A DNA stretch of 64,000 nt from JAPLHP01 sp963720375. GTDB lineage: Bacteria; Chloroflexota; Dehalococcoidia; UBA2247; RBG-13-53-26. The stretch spans positions 62,001 through 126,000 of the forward strand of contig CAVRFM010000015.1 in NCBI GenBank assembly GCA_963720375.1, read 5' to 3'. Within the stretch, counting starts at the first letter, position 1; each line of letters starts with the position of its first letter. Below the pieces are notes generated by a model. It did not search any database. It saw nothing but the letters and a program-made list of their open reading frames with translations, and was not told the DNA's origin. A program made the translations under genes and the position numbers. Below are positions 44,279 to 51,923 of this stretch, in pieces.

Positions 44279-44476
44279 ATGGATATCTACACCTGTGAGC
44301 ATTGCGGCCTGCGTCATACAAGTCTGCTGTGGCTATTCTTCCATCTGTCGAGCAACCACCTGCACTCTGACATGGGTTTGGACTTCTCTGCCCCGGCAAC
44401 AGGAGAGCGCTACCACCAGGAGCTTGTCTCGGCCTGGCCCAGCTTTGTGACCTACCGGATAGAAGTCAAATCATAA
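44279..44476 (+). CDS. Single C2H2 zinc-finger-like protein, first gene after the riboswitch
   Basis: 65 residues with AAGGGGGG seven bases before the ATG. The N-terminus has C6-E-H-C9, then H22 and H27: a C-x2-C-x12-H-x4-H spacing identical to a classical C2H2 finger, inside a hydrophobic helix (S-L-L-W-L-F-F-H). The C-terminal 35 residues show no known fold. Being the first gene under the riboswitch and just upstream of the gvpA promoter, it is a candidate regulator of the gas vesicle operon. This role is inferred from position and motif only. Confidence 0.6.
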   Translation: MDIYTCEHCGLRHTSLLWLFFHLSSNHLHSDMGLDFSAPATGERYHQELVSAWPSFVTYRIEVKS

Positions 44477-44640
44477 GGGCTACTGGTTGCCAGCGAGTGC
44501 CTGTCGGCCGCAGGCCCTCTTGCTTTTCACCAGCCCATCAGCATCTTCATGTATATGCCGGTATTACCCGGCACACCTGGCTGCCCTTCCCTCTTGGGGC
44601 AGCAGGCATCTTTGCATCATTAAATATCCCCGATCCGTAC

Positions 44641-44860
44641 CACAAATACGCAGGTGGATGGAGAGGGGATTCCTCACCACTGTGCCTCGGCAACTACTGG
44701 CGTGTAGATCGTGTATGAAAATTGCACCAGTGTCTTGACAGATCGAATCGTGAATGATATTATCCAGTAACACCACATCGTTAACCCAAATGCCCAAATG
44801 GATGGAGGGGGAATTTCTTGCCAGTACGTCTCGTCGATTGTCGACGTGTAGATAGAGAGC
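44641..44860 (+). repeat. Imperfectly duplicated leader element, two copies about 143 bp apart
   Basis: Copy one (about 44641-44715) and copy two (about 44784-44858) share TGGATGGAG followed by GGGGA, then CTCG, and end in the conserved CGTGTAGAT; overall identity is about 65 percent by eye. Copy two also forms a CGTCGA-TTG-TCGACG hairpin (44832-44846) that copy one lacks. They may be protein-binding or RNA elements. Confidence 0.55.
44735..44763 (+). promoter_or_regulatory. Second consensus sigma70 promoter, upstream of gvpA
   Basis: TTGACA (44735-44740), 17-bp spacer, TATTAT (44758-44763). It would give a leader of about 180 nt before gvpA that contains repeat copy two and the attenuator hairpin, and would bypass the riboswitch. 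Confidence 0.75.
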
Positions 44861-44869
44861 ATTTCAGAG

Positions 44870-44914
44870 GCTTCCTTTGAAGGTCATCATAGGCCTCTCA
44901 AAGGGAGCTTTTCT
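44870..44914 (+). terminator. Attenuator-like hairpin immediately upstream of gvpA
   Basis: GCTTCCTTTGA (44870-44880) pairs with TCAAAGGGAGC (44898-44908) with one G-T pair, followed by TTTTCT. An alternative stem, AGAGGC (44866-44871) with GCCTCT, shares its bases, so the leader could switch between two folds. Confidence 0.6.
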
Positions 44915-44948
44915 GTGTGCGAATCCGTGAAGAAAGGAGGTGAAAAGA

Positions 44949-45155
44949 ATGGCAGTACAGACTTCAATGGCGCCTTCAGGACTGGCTGAGGTTCTCGACC
45001 GGATCCTGGACAAAGGCATCGTAATCGACGCCTGGGTCAGGGTTTCCTTGCTCGGACTTGAGATCCTTACCGTCGAGGCTCGAGTCGTCGTTGCTGGCGT
45101 AGAGACCTACCTGAAGTATGCCGAGGCAGTCGGACTGACGGCCCCTGCAGCCTAA
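44949..45155 (+). CDS. gvpA: Gas vesicle structural protein GvpA
   Basis: 68 residues from the ATG at 44949, placed seven bases after AAAGGAGGTG. The signature L-A-E-V-L-D-R-I-L-D-K-G-I-V-I-D-A-W and V-S-L-L-G-L-E-I-L-T-V-E-A-R-V-V-V-A-G-V-E-T-Y-L-K-Y-A is that of GvpA, the small hydrophobic protein that polymerises into the ribbed, gas-permeable vesicle wall. It is the first structural gene and has the strongest ribosome binding site of the cluster, fitting high expression. A stem-loop follows the gene. Two other GvpA-like domains occur downstream, fused to other modules. Confidence 0.97.
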   Translation: MAVQTSMAPSGLAEVLDRILDKGIVIDAWVRVSLLGLEILTVEARVVVAGVETYLKYAEAVGLTAPAA

Positions 45156-45166
45156 GGTCATAATCG

Positions 45167-45219
45167 GGAGGAGTTTGCCAAGGTGCCCTTGCCTAAGCGT
45201 GCTTTGCCAAACATCCTCC
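45167..45219 (+). terminator. Stem-loop downstream of gvpA
   Basis: GGAGGAGTTTG (45167-45177) pairs with CAAACATCCTCC (45208-45219), leaving one bulged A. No strong T run follows, so it may be a partial terminator or RNA-stabilising hairpin that keeps gvpA mRNA in excess over later genes. Confidence 0.5.
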
Positions 45220-45254
45220 GTCTTTCAACATGAGGACGGGATTGAGATGGTGAG

Positions 45255-45929
45255 ATGAAGGAAGTTGTTCTGGATATTATCAACTCTTACGAGGACAGGG
45301 TTTCTATGGTGGAGAACATGATTACCACCGCTTACGAGGCTACCGTAGCTTCGGATGAGAGTCTGGCGCTACTTGAGATGGAGAGAAAGACATTGTATGT
45401 CGACCTGCGCGAAAGACTTGTCAAAAACCATTCCCTGCGAAGGAAGGACTTTGATGTTCTTATGGAAAGGATCCTTGTTGATTCCGAAGATAAGAGGGGG
45501 AACATCGAGCAGGAGTGGAAACTGATAAGAGGGAAACTCAAGGGATACCTGGATCAGCAGAAAGAATTGGTTGCTTCACTGAGGGAGGGGCTGGCCAAGA
45601 TGGGGCAGGAGGAGCTGGCCAAGGATATGCTTGGGGTGGTGATAGGCGACTTTAAAGTTACATCTCAGGACAAAGGGGAACAGATTCTTACGTTGCTCCG
45701 TGATTTCCAGTGCCATCTGGGAGTCTTCTTGAATGAGCAGCGGGAAGTAAATGGTGAATTGCAGAGGCTTGTGGATATAGGCGAATCCCTGAGGCTGGAA
45801 GACCTGAGGTGTCTTGAGATAGCCAGGGCTCGCCAAGACAGGAAAATGGACAGAGAATTGCGCCGGGAGGATATCGAGAGCTTATTGACTCACTTCAGGC
45901 AACAGCGCCAGGTAAATAGGCGACATTAG
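45255..45929 (+). CDS. Unknown coiled-coil protein of the gas vesicle cluster
   Basis: 224 residues, almost all predicted helix and highly charged, with heptad-like stretches around 70-110 and 130-210. No cysteine pair, signal peptide or membrane segment. An unusual run, D-R-K-M-D-R-E-L-R-R-E-D-I-E-S-L-L, ends the protein. It sits between gvpA and the GvpC-like repeat gene, the usual place of wall-binding or shape-setting proteins, so it may be a minor vesicle component. I do not recognise the family. Confidence 0.65.
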   Translation: MKEVVLDIINSYEDRVSMVENMITTAYEATVASDESLALLEMERKTLYVDLRERLVKNHSLRRKDFDVLMERILVDSEDKRGNIEQEWKLIRGKLKGYLDQQKELVASLREGLAKMGQEELAKDMLGVVIGDFKVTSQDKGEQILTLLRDFQCHLGVFLNEQREVNGELQRLVDIGESLRLEDLRCLEIARARQDRKMDRELRREDIESLLTHFRQQRQVNRRH

Positions 45930-45945
45930 TGGTTGTGGAGGAGTC

Positions 45946-46614
45946 GTGGCAGAGAAAGGAGTGACGGAGATGGGAATCGCATCCGGAATGAGAGATCTAA
46001 CGCAGGACATTGCTTCTACACGTGAGGACAGGCTGAAAGGGGTCGCAGGGATGAAGGAAGAAACTCAGGACTCAATAAAGGCTCTTCGGGGCTCGCGCAG
46101 GAAAGAGGCTCTCGAATTTGGAGACGAGCTGGCCAGAAACAGGGCGGGCAGAAAACGGGAGGTCAAAATGGTGGTGGGGGGTGCCAGGAGCACCATAAAG
46201 AGCCTTCATGCCTCTCGGGGTAAAGAGGCTACTCAGATGCATCAGGAACGGGCCCGTGGTCTGGCTGAACTGAAGTCTGAGGTCAACAAGAGGATGGGAG
46301 ATGCTCAGAGGGCTGTAAGAGACATGCGTTCTCAGCGCGAGGCGATGGGTGCAGAGTTGCGGCAGGAGCTCGCCCAGAGCAGGTCGGGTATGGAAGCCGA
46401 AGTTGCAGGACTGCTGAAGGACGCTGAGAAGCTGGTGAATGGCTTCCAGAAGACTCGCAAACAAACTGGGAACAAGTTGAGGAAGGATTTGGCTCAGGCC
46501 AGGTCTGACAGTCAATCTCAGCTTGAGGAAATGCGGGGCAATATTCGTAGGACACAGGCAGATCTGAGAGTCGGAGCTCGCAGAGGCGGCAATCGCCTGG
46601 CAGGGGCTGGCTAA
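45946..46614 (+). CDS. GvpC-like protein built of 40-residue repeats (probable frameshift near its end)
   Basis: 222 residues as read, from a GTG. Residues 7-206 divide into five units of exactly 40 residues (7-46, 47-86, 87-126, 127-166, 167-206), each with E/D-L-A-x-x-R near position 15-20 and E-V near 26-27. GvpC, which coats and stiffens vesicles, is similarly built of 33-residue (cyanobacteria) or 32-40-residue (haloarchaea) helical repeats, so this is a likely GvpC counterpart. At 46567 one extra base seems to truncate it: in the next frame L-A-E-A-A-I-A-W-Q-G-L-A-K-T-A and a basic tail continue for 64 codons to 46762. No direct similarity to known GvpC sequences is claimed. Confidence 0.7.
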   Translation: MAEKGVTEMGIASGMRDLTQDIASTREDRLKGVAGMKEETQDSIKALRGSRRKEALEFGDELARNRAGRKREVKMVVGGARSTIKSLHASRGKEATQMHQERARGLAELKSEVNKRMGDAQRAVRDMRSQREAMGAELRQELAQSRSGMEAEVAGLLKDAEKLVNGFQKTRKQTGNKLRKDLAQARSDSQSQLEEMRGNIRRTQADLRVGARRGGNRLAGAG

Positions 46615-46691
46615 GACGGCGCGAAGTGGTGGTGTAAAGGCAGTACTCGGGGAAGAGGCAGTGAAGGCGAAGGTTTCTAAGGAGGCTACTC

Positions 46692-47090
46692 ATGAAAAGC
46701 GAGGCTCTAGCAAATCTAAGGACAATGCGCCAACTCAGAAGCAGCCTCGAAGTAGCAGGTGAGCGGAAAGCGAAGACGACGAACTCCCTTTCCAGAACAA
46801 AAGAGATGATTGAGCACCTGGAACCGCTAAGTGACAGGCGCTTGGCAAGTGTACTGACAAGGGAAAGGAAGCGGTTCGGTAATCACGAGGCGGCAGTAAA
46901 CAAATCGCGGCAGCGGCTGTTGCAGTCACGCAAAAAGTTGGCGACGATCATCGAGAGGAACCGGGCCCTTACTCAGCTAAGGCATGAGCTGCAGCAAGGA
47001 CGTTGGCGGGGAGATGCCCCTCCGGTATTGCCCAAGGCAGAGCAGCCCAATCGTGGGCCGAAACTGCGTCAGGTGAAACTGACGTACTAG
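46692..47090 (+). CDS. Unknown basic coiled-coil protein of the gas vesicle cluster
   Basis: 132 residues, with AAGGAGG seven bases before the ATG. It is very basic (many R and K), helical over 1-105, with a proline-rich end. Its first 71 bp overlap the inferred extension of the GvpC-like gene. The family is unknown to me; place and charge suggest it binds the acidic or helical vesicle components upstream. A small hairpin (GGAGTC/GACTCC) follows in the 180 bp before gvpN. Confidence 0.6.
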   Translation: MKSEALANLRTMRQLRSSLEVAGERKAKTTNSLSRTKEMIEHLEPLSDRRLASVLTRERKRFGNHEAAVNKSRQRLLQSRKKLATIIERNRALTQLRHELQQGRWRGDAPPVLPKAEQPNRGPKLRQVKLTY

Positions 47091-47269
47091 ATGTGCCATC
47101 TGCGTGATGCTCTCTAGTGGCCATGGCGGGCGGGGAGTCAGAATACCGACTCCTACTTTGCTGCGCGTGCTATATGAAGTGGGTGGTTGGTGGGATGTTT
47201 GAAACATTGAAGGTGACATAGATCACTGGTCAGCAATCTATGTCGGATGTAATTGGGGAGGCAAGCATT

Positions 47270-48169
47270 ATGTATGTAGATCAAGCCACAGTTATTACCG
47301 TTCAACCTGGTGCCGATTTCGTAGACACGGCCTATGTAAGAGACTTCACCGGCCGGGCCCTTGACTATATTAAGGCGGGCTTCGCTGTCCAATTCAGCGG
47401 ACCGGCCGGAGTAGGGAAAACCACCCTGGCTCTACATGTAGCTGCCCAGCTGGGCCGCCCGGTAGTGTTGATCACCGGAGACCACGAGTTCAACACCTCT
47501 GATCTGGTCGGTGGGCTCTTCGGCTATCACAAGAAGTATATGAAGGACAACTACATTCGCTCCGTACTCAAGACTGATGAGAGTATGACCTCGCAGTGGA
47601 TGGATAATCGTATTACTACTGCCTGCCAGAACGGGTTCACGCTGGTCTATGACGAGTTTACCAGGTCCCGGCCGGAGGCCAATAATATCCTGCTTTCGGT
47701 ATTGGAAGAGAGACTTCTGCCCTTGCCCACAGCTAGGGGGGGCGAGAATTACCTGAAAGTGCACCCTGACTTTACTGCCATATTCACCTCTAACCCTGAG
47801 GAGTATGCCGGTATCTATAAGAGTCAGGATGCCCTGCGTGACAGGATGGTCACCATAGAGCTCGGGCACTTTGATGCGGAGACTGAGATCGCCATCACCC
47901 AGGCAAAATCGGGCCTTGATCTTGATGATTGCCGGCACATCGTTGGCTTGGTGAGAAAGGTCAGGGAGGCCAAGGCGAACAGCCTTACTCCGACTGTCCG
48001 GGCTTGCATCATGATAGCCAAGATCGCAAGGCTGAGAGACGAGCCGGTCCGTGGTAGTAATGGTACCTTCAGGCAAACCTGTGTCGATGTGTTGATGTCT
48101 GAGGTTCCTCGAGGGGAAAGGGAGATTGTGTGCCAGGCGATGGATGAAGCCATCGCCGTCTATTCCTGA
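47270..48169 (+). CDS. gvpN: Gas vesicle protein GvpN, MoxR-type AAA ATPase
   Basis: 299 residues from ATG 47270, eight bases after GGGGAGG; ATG 47240 has no such site. The start F-V-D-T-A-Y-V-R-D is conserved in GvpN. Walker A is G-P-A-G-V-G-K-T-T (44-52), Walker B region L-V-Y-D-E-F-T-R-S-R-P-E, sensor F-T-S-N-P-E-E-Y. GvpN is needed for efficient enlargement of vesicles and works with GvpC in some systems. It lies as usual between the wall-protein and GvpF/L genes. Confidence 0.95.
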   Translation: MYVDQATVITVQPGADFVDTAYVRDFTGRALDYIKAGFAVQFSGPAGVGKTTLALHVAAQLGRPVVLITGDHEFNTSDLVGGLFGYHKKYMKDNYIRSVLKTDESMTSQWMDNRITTACQNGFTLVYDEFTRSRPEANNILLSVLEERLLPLPTARGGENYLKVHPDFTAIFTSNPEEYAGIYKSQDALRDRMVTIELGHFDAETEIAITQAKSGLDLDDCRHIVGLVRKVREAKANSLTPTVRACIMIAKIARLRDEPVRGSNGTFRQTCVDVLMSEVPRGEREIVCQAMDEAIAVYS

Positions 48170-48183
48170 ATGGAGGTAAAGAT

Positions 48184-48747
48184 ATGGCAGGAACAAGAAA
48201 GAGCGAAAGAAAGGGAGAAAAAGGGGAAGCGAAAAGGGAGGAGAAGAGGGAAGAAGTAGACAGGATTGAACTCGACTTTGGCATGGGCAAGATGAGTTTT
48301 GGAGGACTGTTCAAGGGCATAGGCGACCTTATTGAGCTGGCCAATGAATCCGGTGAATTTGAGAAAAAGGGGGAGATCGGGGGTTTGCCCAAAGGGGCCA
48401 GGGGTGTCTATGGATTCAGCGTGAGAACCATGGCGGGCAAGCCGGTGATAGAGACCTTTGGCAACATCAGGGAGACTACCAAGGGGCCGGTGGTGGAGGA
48501 GATTCGGGAACCAATGGTCGATATCTTCGATGAAAGAGCCCATATTCTGGTTATCGCCGAGTTGCCCGGAGTATCGGAGGAGGAAATCAAGATCGAAGTA
48601 GCTGGAGATATTCTTAATCTCAGTGCCTCTGGTAAGGCCAGGAAATATGCCAAGGAGATTCTGCTCCCCAGCAAGGTAAAGGCTAGCCCGGTCAAGACCT
48701 CCTTCAAGAACGGGGTACTGGAGATCACACTGGAAAGAGAAAAGTAG
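48184..48747 (+). CDS. gvpH: Gas vesicle protein GvpH, small heat-shock-like
   Basis: 187 residues. The basic N-terminus is followed by L-F-K-G-I-G-D-L-I-E-L and G-V-Y-G-F-S-V-R-T ... F-G-N-I, a block I associate with archaeal GvpH. Residues 108-187 form an alpha-crystallin-like domain with E-P-M-V-D-I-F-D-E, V-I-A-E-L-P-G-V and a final F-K-N-G-V-L-E-I-T-L. Archaeal GvpH is an accessory chaperone-like protein of vesicle assembly. RBS GGAGG upstream, and only a short gap to the next gene. Confidence 0.9.
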   Translation: MAGTRKSERKGEKGEAKREEKREEVDRIELDFGMGKMSFGGLFKGIGDLIELANESGEFEKKGEIGGLPKGARGVYGFSVRTMAGKPVIETFGNIRETTKGPVVEEIREPMVDIFDERAHILVIAELPGVSEEEIKIEVAGDILNLSASGKARKYAKEILLPSKVKASPVKTSFKNGVLEITLEREK

Positions 48748-48764
48748 TTTCGAGAGGAAAAGAA

Positions 48765-50906
48765 GTGGTGATCCAAGTCAAACCATTAAACCTTCGTGTT
48801 ACTGAGGCCAAGCCCAGGGATGTGGGCAGGGGTATTGCCCGGATAGATCCGGACGATATCAAGAAGCTAGGCGCCGAGGTAGGAGACGTCGTCGAGATTG
48901 AGGGTAAGAGAAAGACGGTGGCCAAGCTTATGCCTGCCTATGCTGAAGATCGGGGCAAGTCCCTGGTCCAGATGGACGGACTTCTCCGCAGCAATGCACG
49001 CGTCTCCCTGGACGAGAAGGTGGCACTGCAGAAAACGGATTGCTCTATAGCCGATAAGATACTCTTGAGTCCCCTGACCCAGGCAAGGTCCATCAGCCAG
49101 GAGAAAGACACCAGGTATATCGGTACTTTGCTGGACGGACTGCCGGTAGTAGATGGGGACACGGTACGTGCCATCCTCTTTGGCACGCGCAGTCACGATT
49201 TCGTCGTTGTCACCACTGTCCCCAAAGGTGCCGTAGTAATCCATTCCAGGACCAGAATTGAGATCAAAGAAAAGGGTGAGCCCAAGGCCAGGGGGTTCAA
49301 AGTCTCCTACGAAGACATTGGTGGTCTCGGCAAGGAATTGCAGAGGGTCAGGGAGATGATCGAGCTTCCCCTGAAGTATCCTCAGGTGTTTGAGCGGTTG
49401 GGAATAGACCCCCCCAAGGGAGTGCTGCTCCATGGCCCTCCGGGATGCGGCAAAACACTCATTGCCCGTGCTGTAGCCAATGAGACTGCCGCCTACTTCA
49501 GTAGTATTACCGGCCCGGAGATAATGGGGAAATTCTACGGCGAGAGCGAAGCACGCCTGAGGTCAGTCTTCGAAGAGGCCAAAGCCAATGCGCCGGCTAT
49601 TCTCTTTATTGATGAGATCGATGCCATTGCCCCCAAGAGGGAGGAGATGGGAGGGGAGAAGCAGGTAGAAAGGAGAGTCGTCGCCCAGCTCCTGGCCCTT
49701 ATGGATGGGCTGGAGTCGCGAGGTGAGATAATCGTCATCGGAGCCACCAACATCCCCAACTCGCTCGACGGGGCATTGCGCCGCCCCGGTAGATTCGATC
49801 GGGAGATCGCCATCAGCATTCCCGGCCAGAAAGGACGCCTGGAGATTCTCCACATTCATACCAGGGGCATGCCCCTGGCGCAGGACGTAGACCTGGAGAA
49901 GCTGGCCCAGGTTACTCATGGCTTTGTTGGGGCTGACCTTGAGGCCCTGTGCCGTGAGGCGGCAATGAACGCCTTGAGGAAGATAATGCCCAGCATTGAT
50001 TTCCAGTTGGACGAGATTCCCTACGAAACCCTGCTGGGGCTTGAAGTGAACATGGACAACTTCAGCGAGGCGTTGAAGGAAACGGAGCCCTCGGCTATTC
50101 GGGAATTCTTTGTTGAGATCCCCAATGTGAAATGGGAGGACGTCGGCGGTCTGGAAGAAGTGAAGCAGAAACTGGTCGAGGCAGTGGAATGGCCGTTGCG
50201 CTATCCCCAGCTATTCCAGCAGGCAAACGTCAAACCTCCCAAGGGCATCCTCCTCTCCGGACCTCCGGGGACGGGGAAAACCATGGTAGCCAAGGCATTG
50301 GCCAGTCAAAGCGGGGTTAATTTCATCTCGGTCAAAGGTCCTGAGCTGATGTCCAAATATGTCGGTGAGTCGGAGAGGGGGGTGAGAGAGGTATTCCGAA
50401 AGGCGAGACAAGCCAGCCCGTGCATCCTTTTTTTCGATGAGTTTGACTCGCTGGTTCCGGAGCGGGGGTTGAGTGGAGACTCGCAGGTTGCAGAGAGGGT
50501 GATTAGCCAGTTCCTGACTGAACTCGATGGACTGGTAGAGCTTAAGGGAGTGCTGATTCTGGCTGCTACCAACAGAAAGGACTTGATCGATTCTGCTATT
50601 CTGCGGTCCGGCAGGTTCGACTTCGTCTTAGAATTCCCGCTGCCGGATGAAGAGGCGCGCCGGGCAATATTTGCGGTTCATACCAGTGGAAAACCTTTAG
50701 CTGCTGATGTTGACCTGGGGGCTCTTGCCCAACAAACGGAGGGCATGGCCGGCTCAGATATAGCGGCTATTTGCCAGGATGGTTCTATGGCTGCCATTAA
50801 GGAAGTTGTCAAGGCCAGAACCAAGGATCACAAACTGCAGATCTCCAGAAAGCACTTCGACTTCGCTATCCGGGCGTCAAGAGCTTCAAGAGGCGGAGGT
50901 GAGTGA
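48765..50906 (+). CDS. CDC48/VAT-type double AAA+ ATPase in the gas vesicle cluster
   Basis: 713 residues from GTG. The N-terminal double-psi-barrel part (1-180) is of CDC48-N type. The first ATPase module (about 185-460) has Walker A G-P-P-G-C-G-K-T and Walker B I-L-F-I-D-E-I-D-A-I-A-P-K-R; the second (about 460-700) has G-P-P-G-T-G-K-T and I-L-F-F-D-E-F-D-S-L-V. Both second regions of homology (R-P-G-R-F-D and R-S-G-R-F-D) are intact. CDC48 proteins unfold or pull apart protein complexes and are typical of archaea and eukaryotes. Here it probably remodels Gvp assembly intermediates. It ends 4 bp before gvpF/L. Confidence 0.93.
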   Translation: MVIQVKPLNLRVTEAKPRDVGRGIARIDPDDIKKLGAEVGDVVEIEGKRKTVAKLMPAYAEDRGKSLVQMDGLLRSNARVSLDEKVALQKTDCSIADKILLSPLTQARSISQEKDTRYIGTLLDGLPVVDGDTVRAILFGTRSHDFVVVTTVPKGAVVIHSRTRIEIKEKGEPKARGFKVSYEDIGGLGKELQRVREMIELPLKYPQVFERLGIDPPKGVLLHGPPGCGKTLIARAVANETAAYFSSITGPEIMGKFYGESEARLRSVFEEAKANAPAILFIDEIDAIAPKREEMGGEKQVERRVVAQLLALMDGLESRGEIIVIGATNIPNSLDGALRRPGRFDREIAISIPGQKGRLEILHIHTRGMPLAQDVDLEKLAQVTHGFVGADLEALCREAAMNALRKIMPSIDFQLDEIPYETLLGLEVNMDNFSEALKETEPSAIREFFVEIPNVKWEDVGGLEEVKQKLVEAVEWPLRYPQLFQQANVKPPKGILLSGPPGTGKTMVAKALASQSGVNFISVKGPELMSKYVGESERGVREVFRKARQASPCILFFDEFDSLVPERGLSGDSQVAERVISQFLTELDGLVELKGVLILAATNRKDLIDSAILRSGRFDFVLEFPLPDEEARRAIFAVHTSGKPLAADVDLGALAQQTEGMAGSDIAAICQDGSMAAIKEVVKARTKDHKLQISRKHFDFAIRASRASRGGGE

Positions 50907-50910
50907 ACAG

Positions 50911-51663
50911 ATGTCTGAGCAGAATAAGTATCTCTACGGGATCATAGAAGAGCCTCACCCCAGAAGATTCGGCTTCTCCGGAGTGGAGGATGCTGAGGTA
51001 TATACCATCAATTATCAGAAGATGGCGGCGATAGTGAGCGATACTCTGCTTCAGGAGGTAGACCCGACTCGGAAGAACGTGCGTGCTCATACGGTGGTCC
51101 AAGATGAGATCCTGAAAGTATATGACCTGCTGCCCATGGGCTTCGGTGTAATAGCCCATAGCGATGATGAGGTCCAAAAGCTGCTGGAGAGGAATTATCA
51201 GATTTTTGTCAAAGAACTGGAGCGGCTTGCCAGCAAGATAGAGGTCGGGCTGAAAGTCTTCTGGGACCAGGAGGCCATGATCAAGGAGCTTCAGGGAGAA
51301 AGGCAAGAGCTCACCAAGATAAAAGCGAAGATAAACGCTGCAGCATCTCCTGTTGAGGCGCAGCATCTTCTGGTGGAAGCCGGCAAACTGATAGAGCGCA
51401 TTGCTATGGAATGGAGGAACAAATATGCCGAGCAGGTCTATGCTGCCCTGAAGGGAATGGCGGTTGATGCCCGGCTGAATGCCCCTTTGGGAGTCAAGAA
51501 TATCTTGAATGCCGCCTTCCTGGTAGACAGAGCCAAAGAGAGTGGATTCCAGAAAGAAGTCTACGAGCTCGATTCAAAGTATAAGGGCAAAGTGGATTTC
51601 AAATATGTGGGCCCGCTGCCACCTTACAGCTTCGTGAACCTGAAACTGGAGCCGGTGAAATGA
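50911..51663 (+). CDS. gvpF: Gas vesicle protein GvpF/GvpL
   Basis: 250 residues from the ATG at 50911, eleven bases after GGAGG. It opens Y-L-Y-G-I-I-E-E and contains V-Y-D-L-L-P-M-G-F-G-V-I and the end Y-V-G-P-L-P-P-Y-S-F-V-N-L, the hallmarks of the GvpF/L family. GvpF binds GvpA and is thought to chaperone it to the nucleating vesicle. Its stop overlaps the start of gvpG (ATGATGA). Confidence 0.93.
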   Translation: MSEQNKYLYGIIEEPHPRRFGFSGVEDAEVYTINYQKMAAIVSDTLLQEVDPTRKNVRAHTVVQDEILKVYDLLPMGFGVIAHSDDEVQKLLERNYQIFVKELERLASKIEVGLKVFWDQEAMIKELQGERQELTKIKAKINAAASPVEAQHLLVEAGKLIERIAMEWRNKYAEQVYAALKGMAVDARLNAPLGVKNILNAAFLVDRAKESGFQKEVYELDSKYKGKVDFKYVGPLPPYSFVNLKLEPVK

Positions 51664-51917
51664 TGAGTAAGTTTCTCTTCGATGTTATCGCAGGCGTTCC
51701 GTTGACGCTTGGCAGGCAAATAGTGGAGAAGCTGAGAGATGAGGTTGATAAAGAACGGCTTATTACGGAGGAGTCGATTAGAGAACGGCTTCAGCAACTG
51801 CAGCTGCTGCTGCAAGATGGCGAGCTGACTGAGGAGGAGTATGAGGGGCTGGAGGCTAAGCTCATTGAGAGGTTAAGGGCAGTAAGGAAGTATAAGCAAG
51901 AAATGGGGGGTGAATAA
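51660..51917 (+). CDS. gvpG: Gas vesicle protein GvpG
   Basis: 85 residues, the normal size. It begins K-F-L-F-D-V-I-A-G-V-P-L-T-L and continues as an acidic coiled coil with L-L-Q-D-G-E-L-T-E-E-E-Y-E, as in GvpG, an accessory protein that binds GvpF/L. ATG 51660 and ATG 51663 are adjacent; both overlap the gvpF stop. Confidence 0.92.
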   Translation: MMSKFLFDVIAGVPLTLGRQIVEKLRDEVDKERLITEESIRERLQQLQLLLQDGELTEEEYEGLEAKLIERLRAVRKYKQEMGGE

Positions 51918-51923
51918 TAGACA

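Larger units (their letters stand above)
44477..44948 (+). other. 472-bp regulatory leader in front of gvpA
   Basis: No protein gene. In order it holds two hairpins (TGCCGG/CCGGCA near 44557-44572; GCTGCCC/GGGCAGC at 44580-44603), the first copy of an imperfect repeat, a consensus promoter, the second repeat copy, and a terminator-like hairpin before the gvpA ribosome binding site. Confidence 0.7.

Noticed and set aside
44641..44948. A second c-di-GMP riboswitch before gvpA
   Set aside because: The repeats lack the GCAAAGCC core and the GNRA loop/receptor pattern of GEMM; no known class fits.
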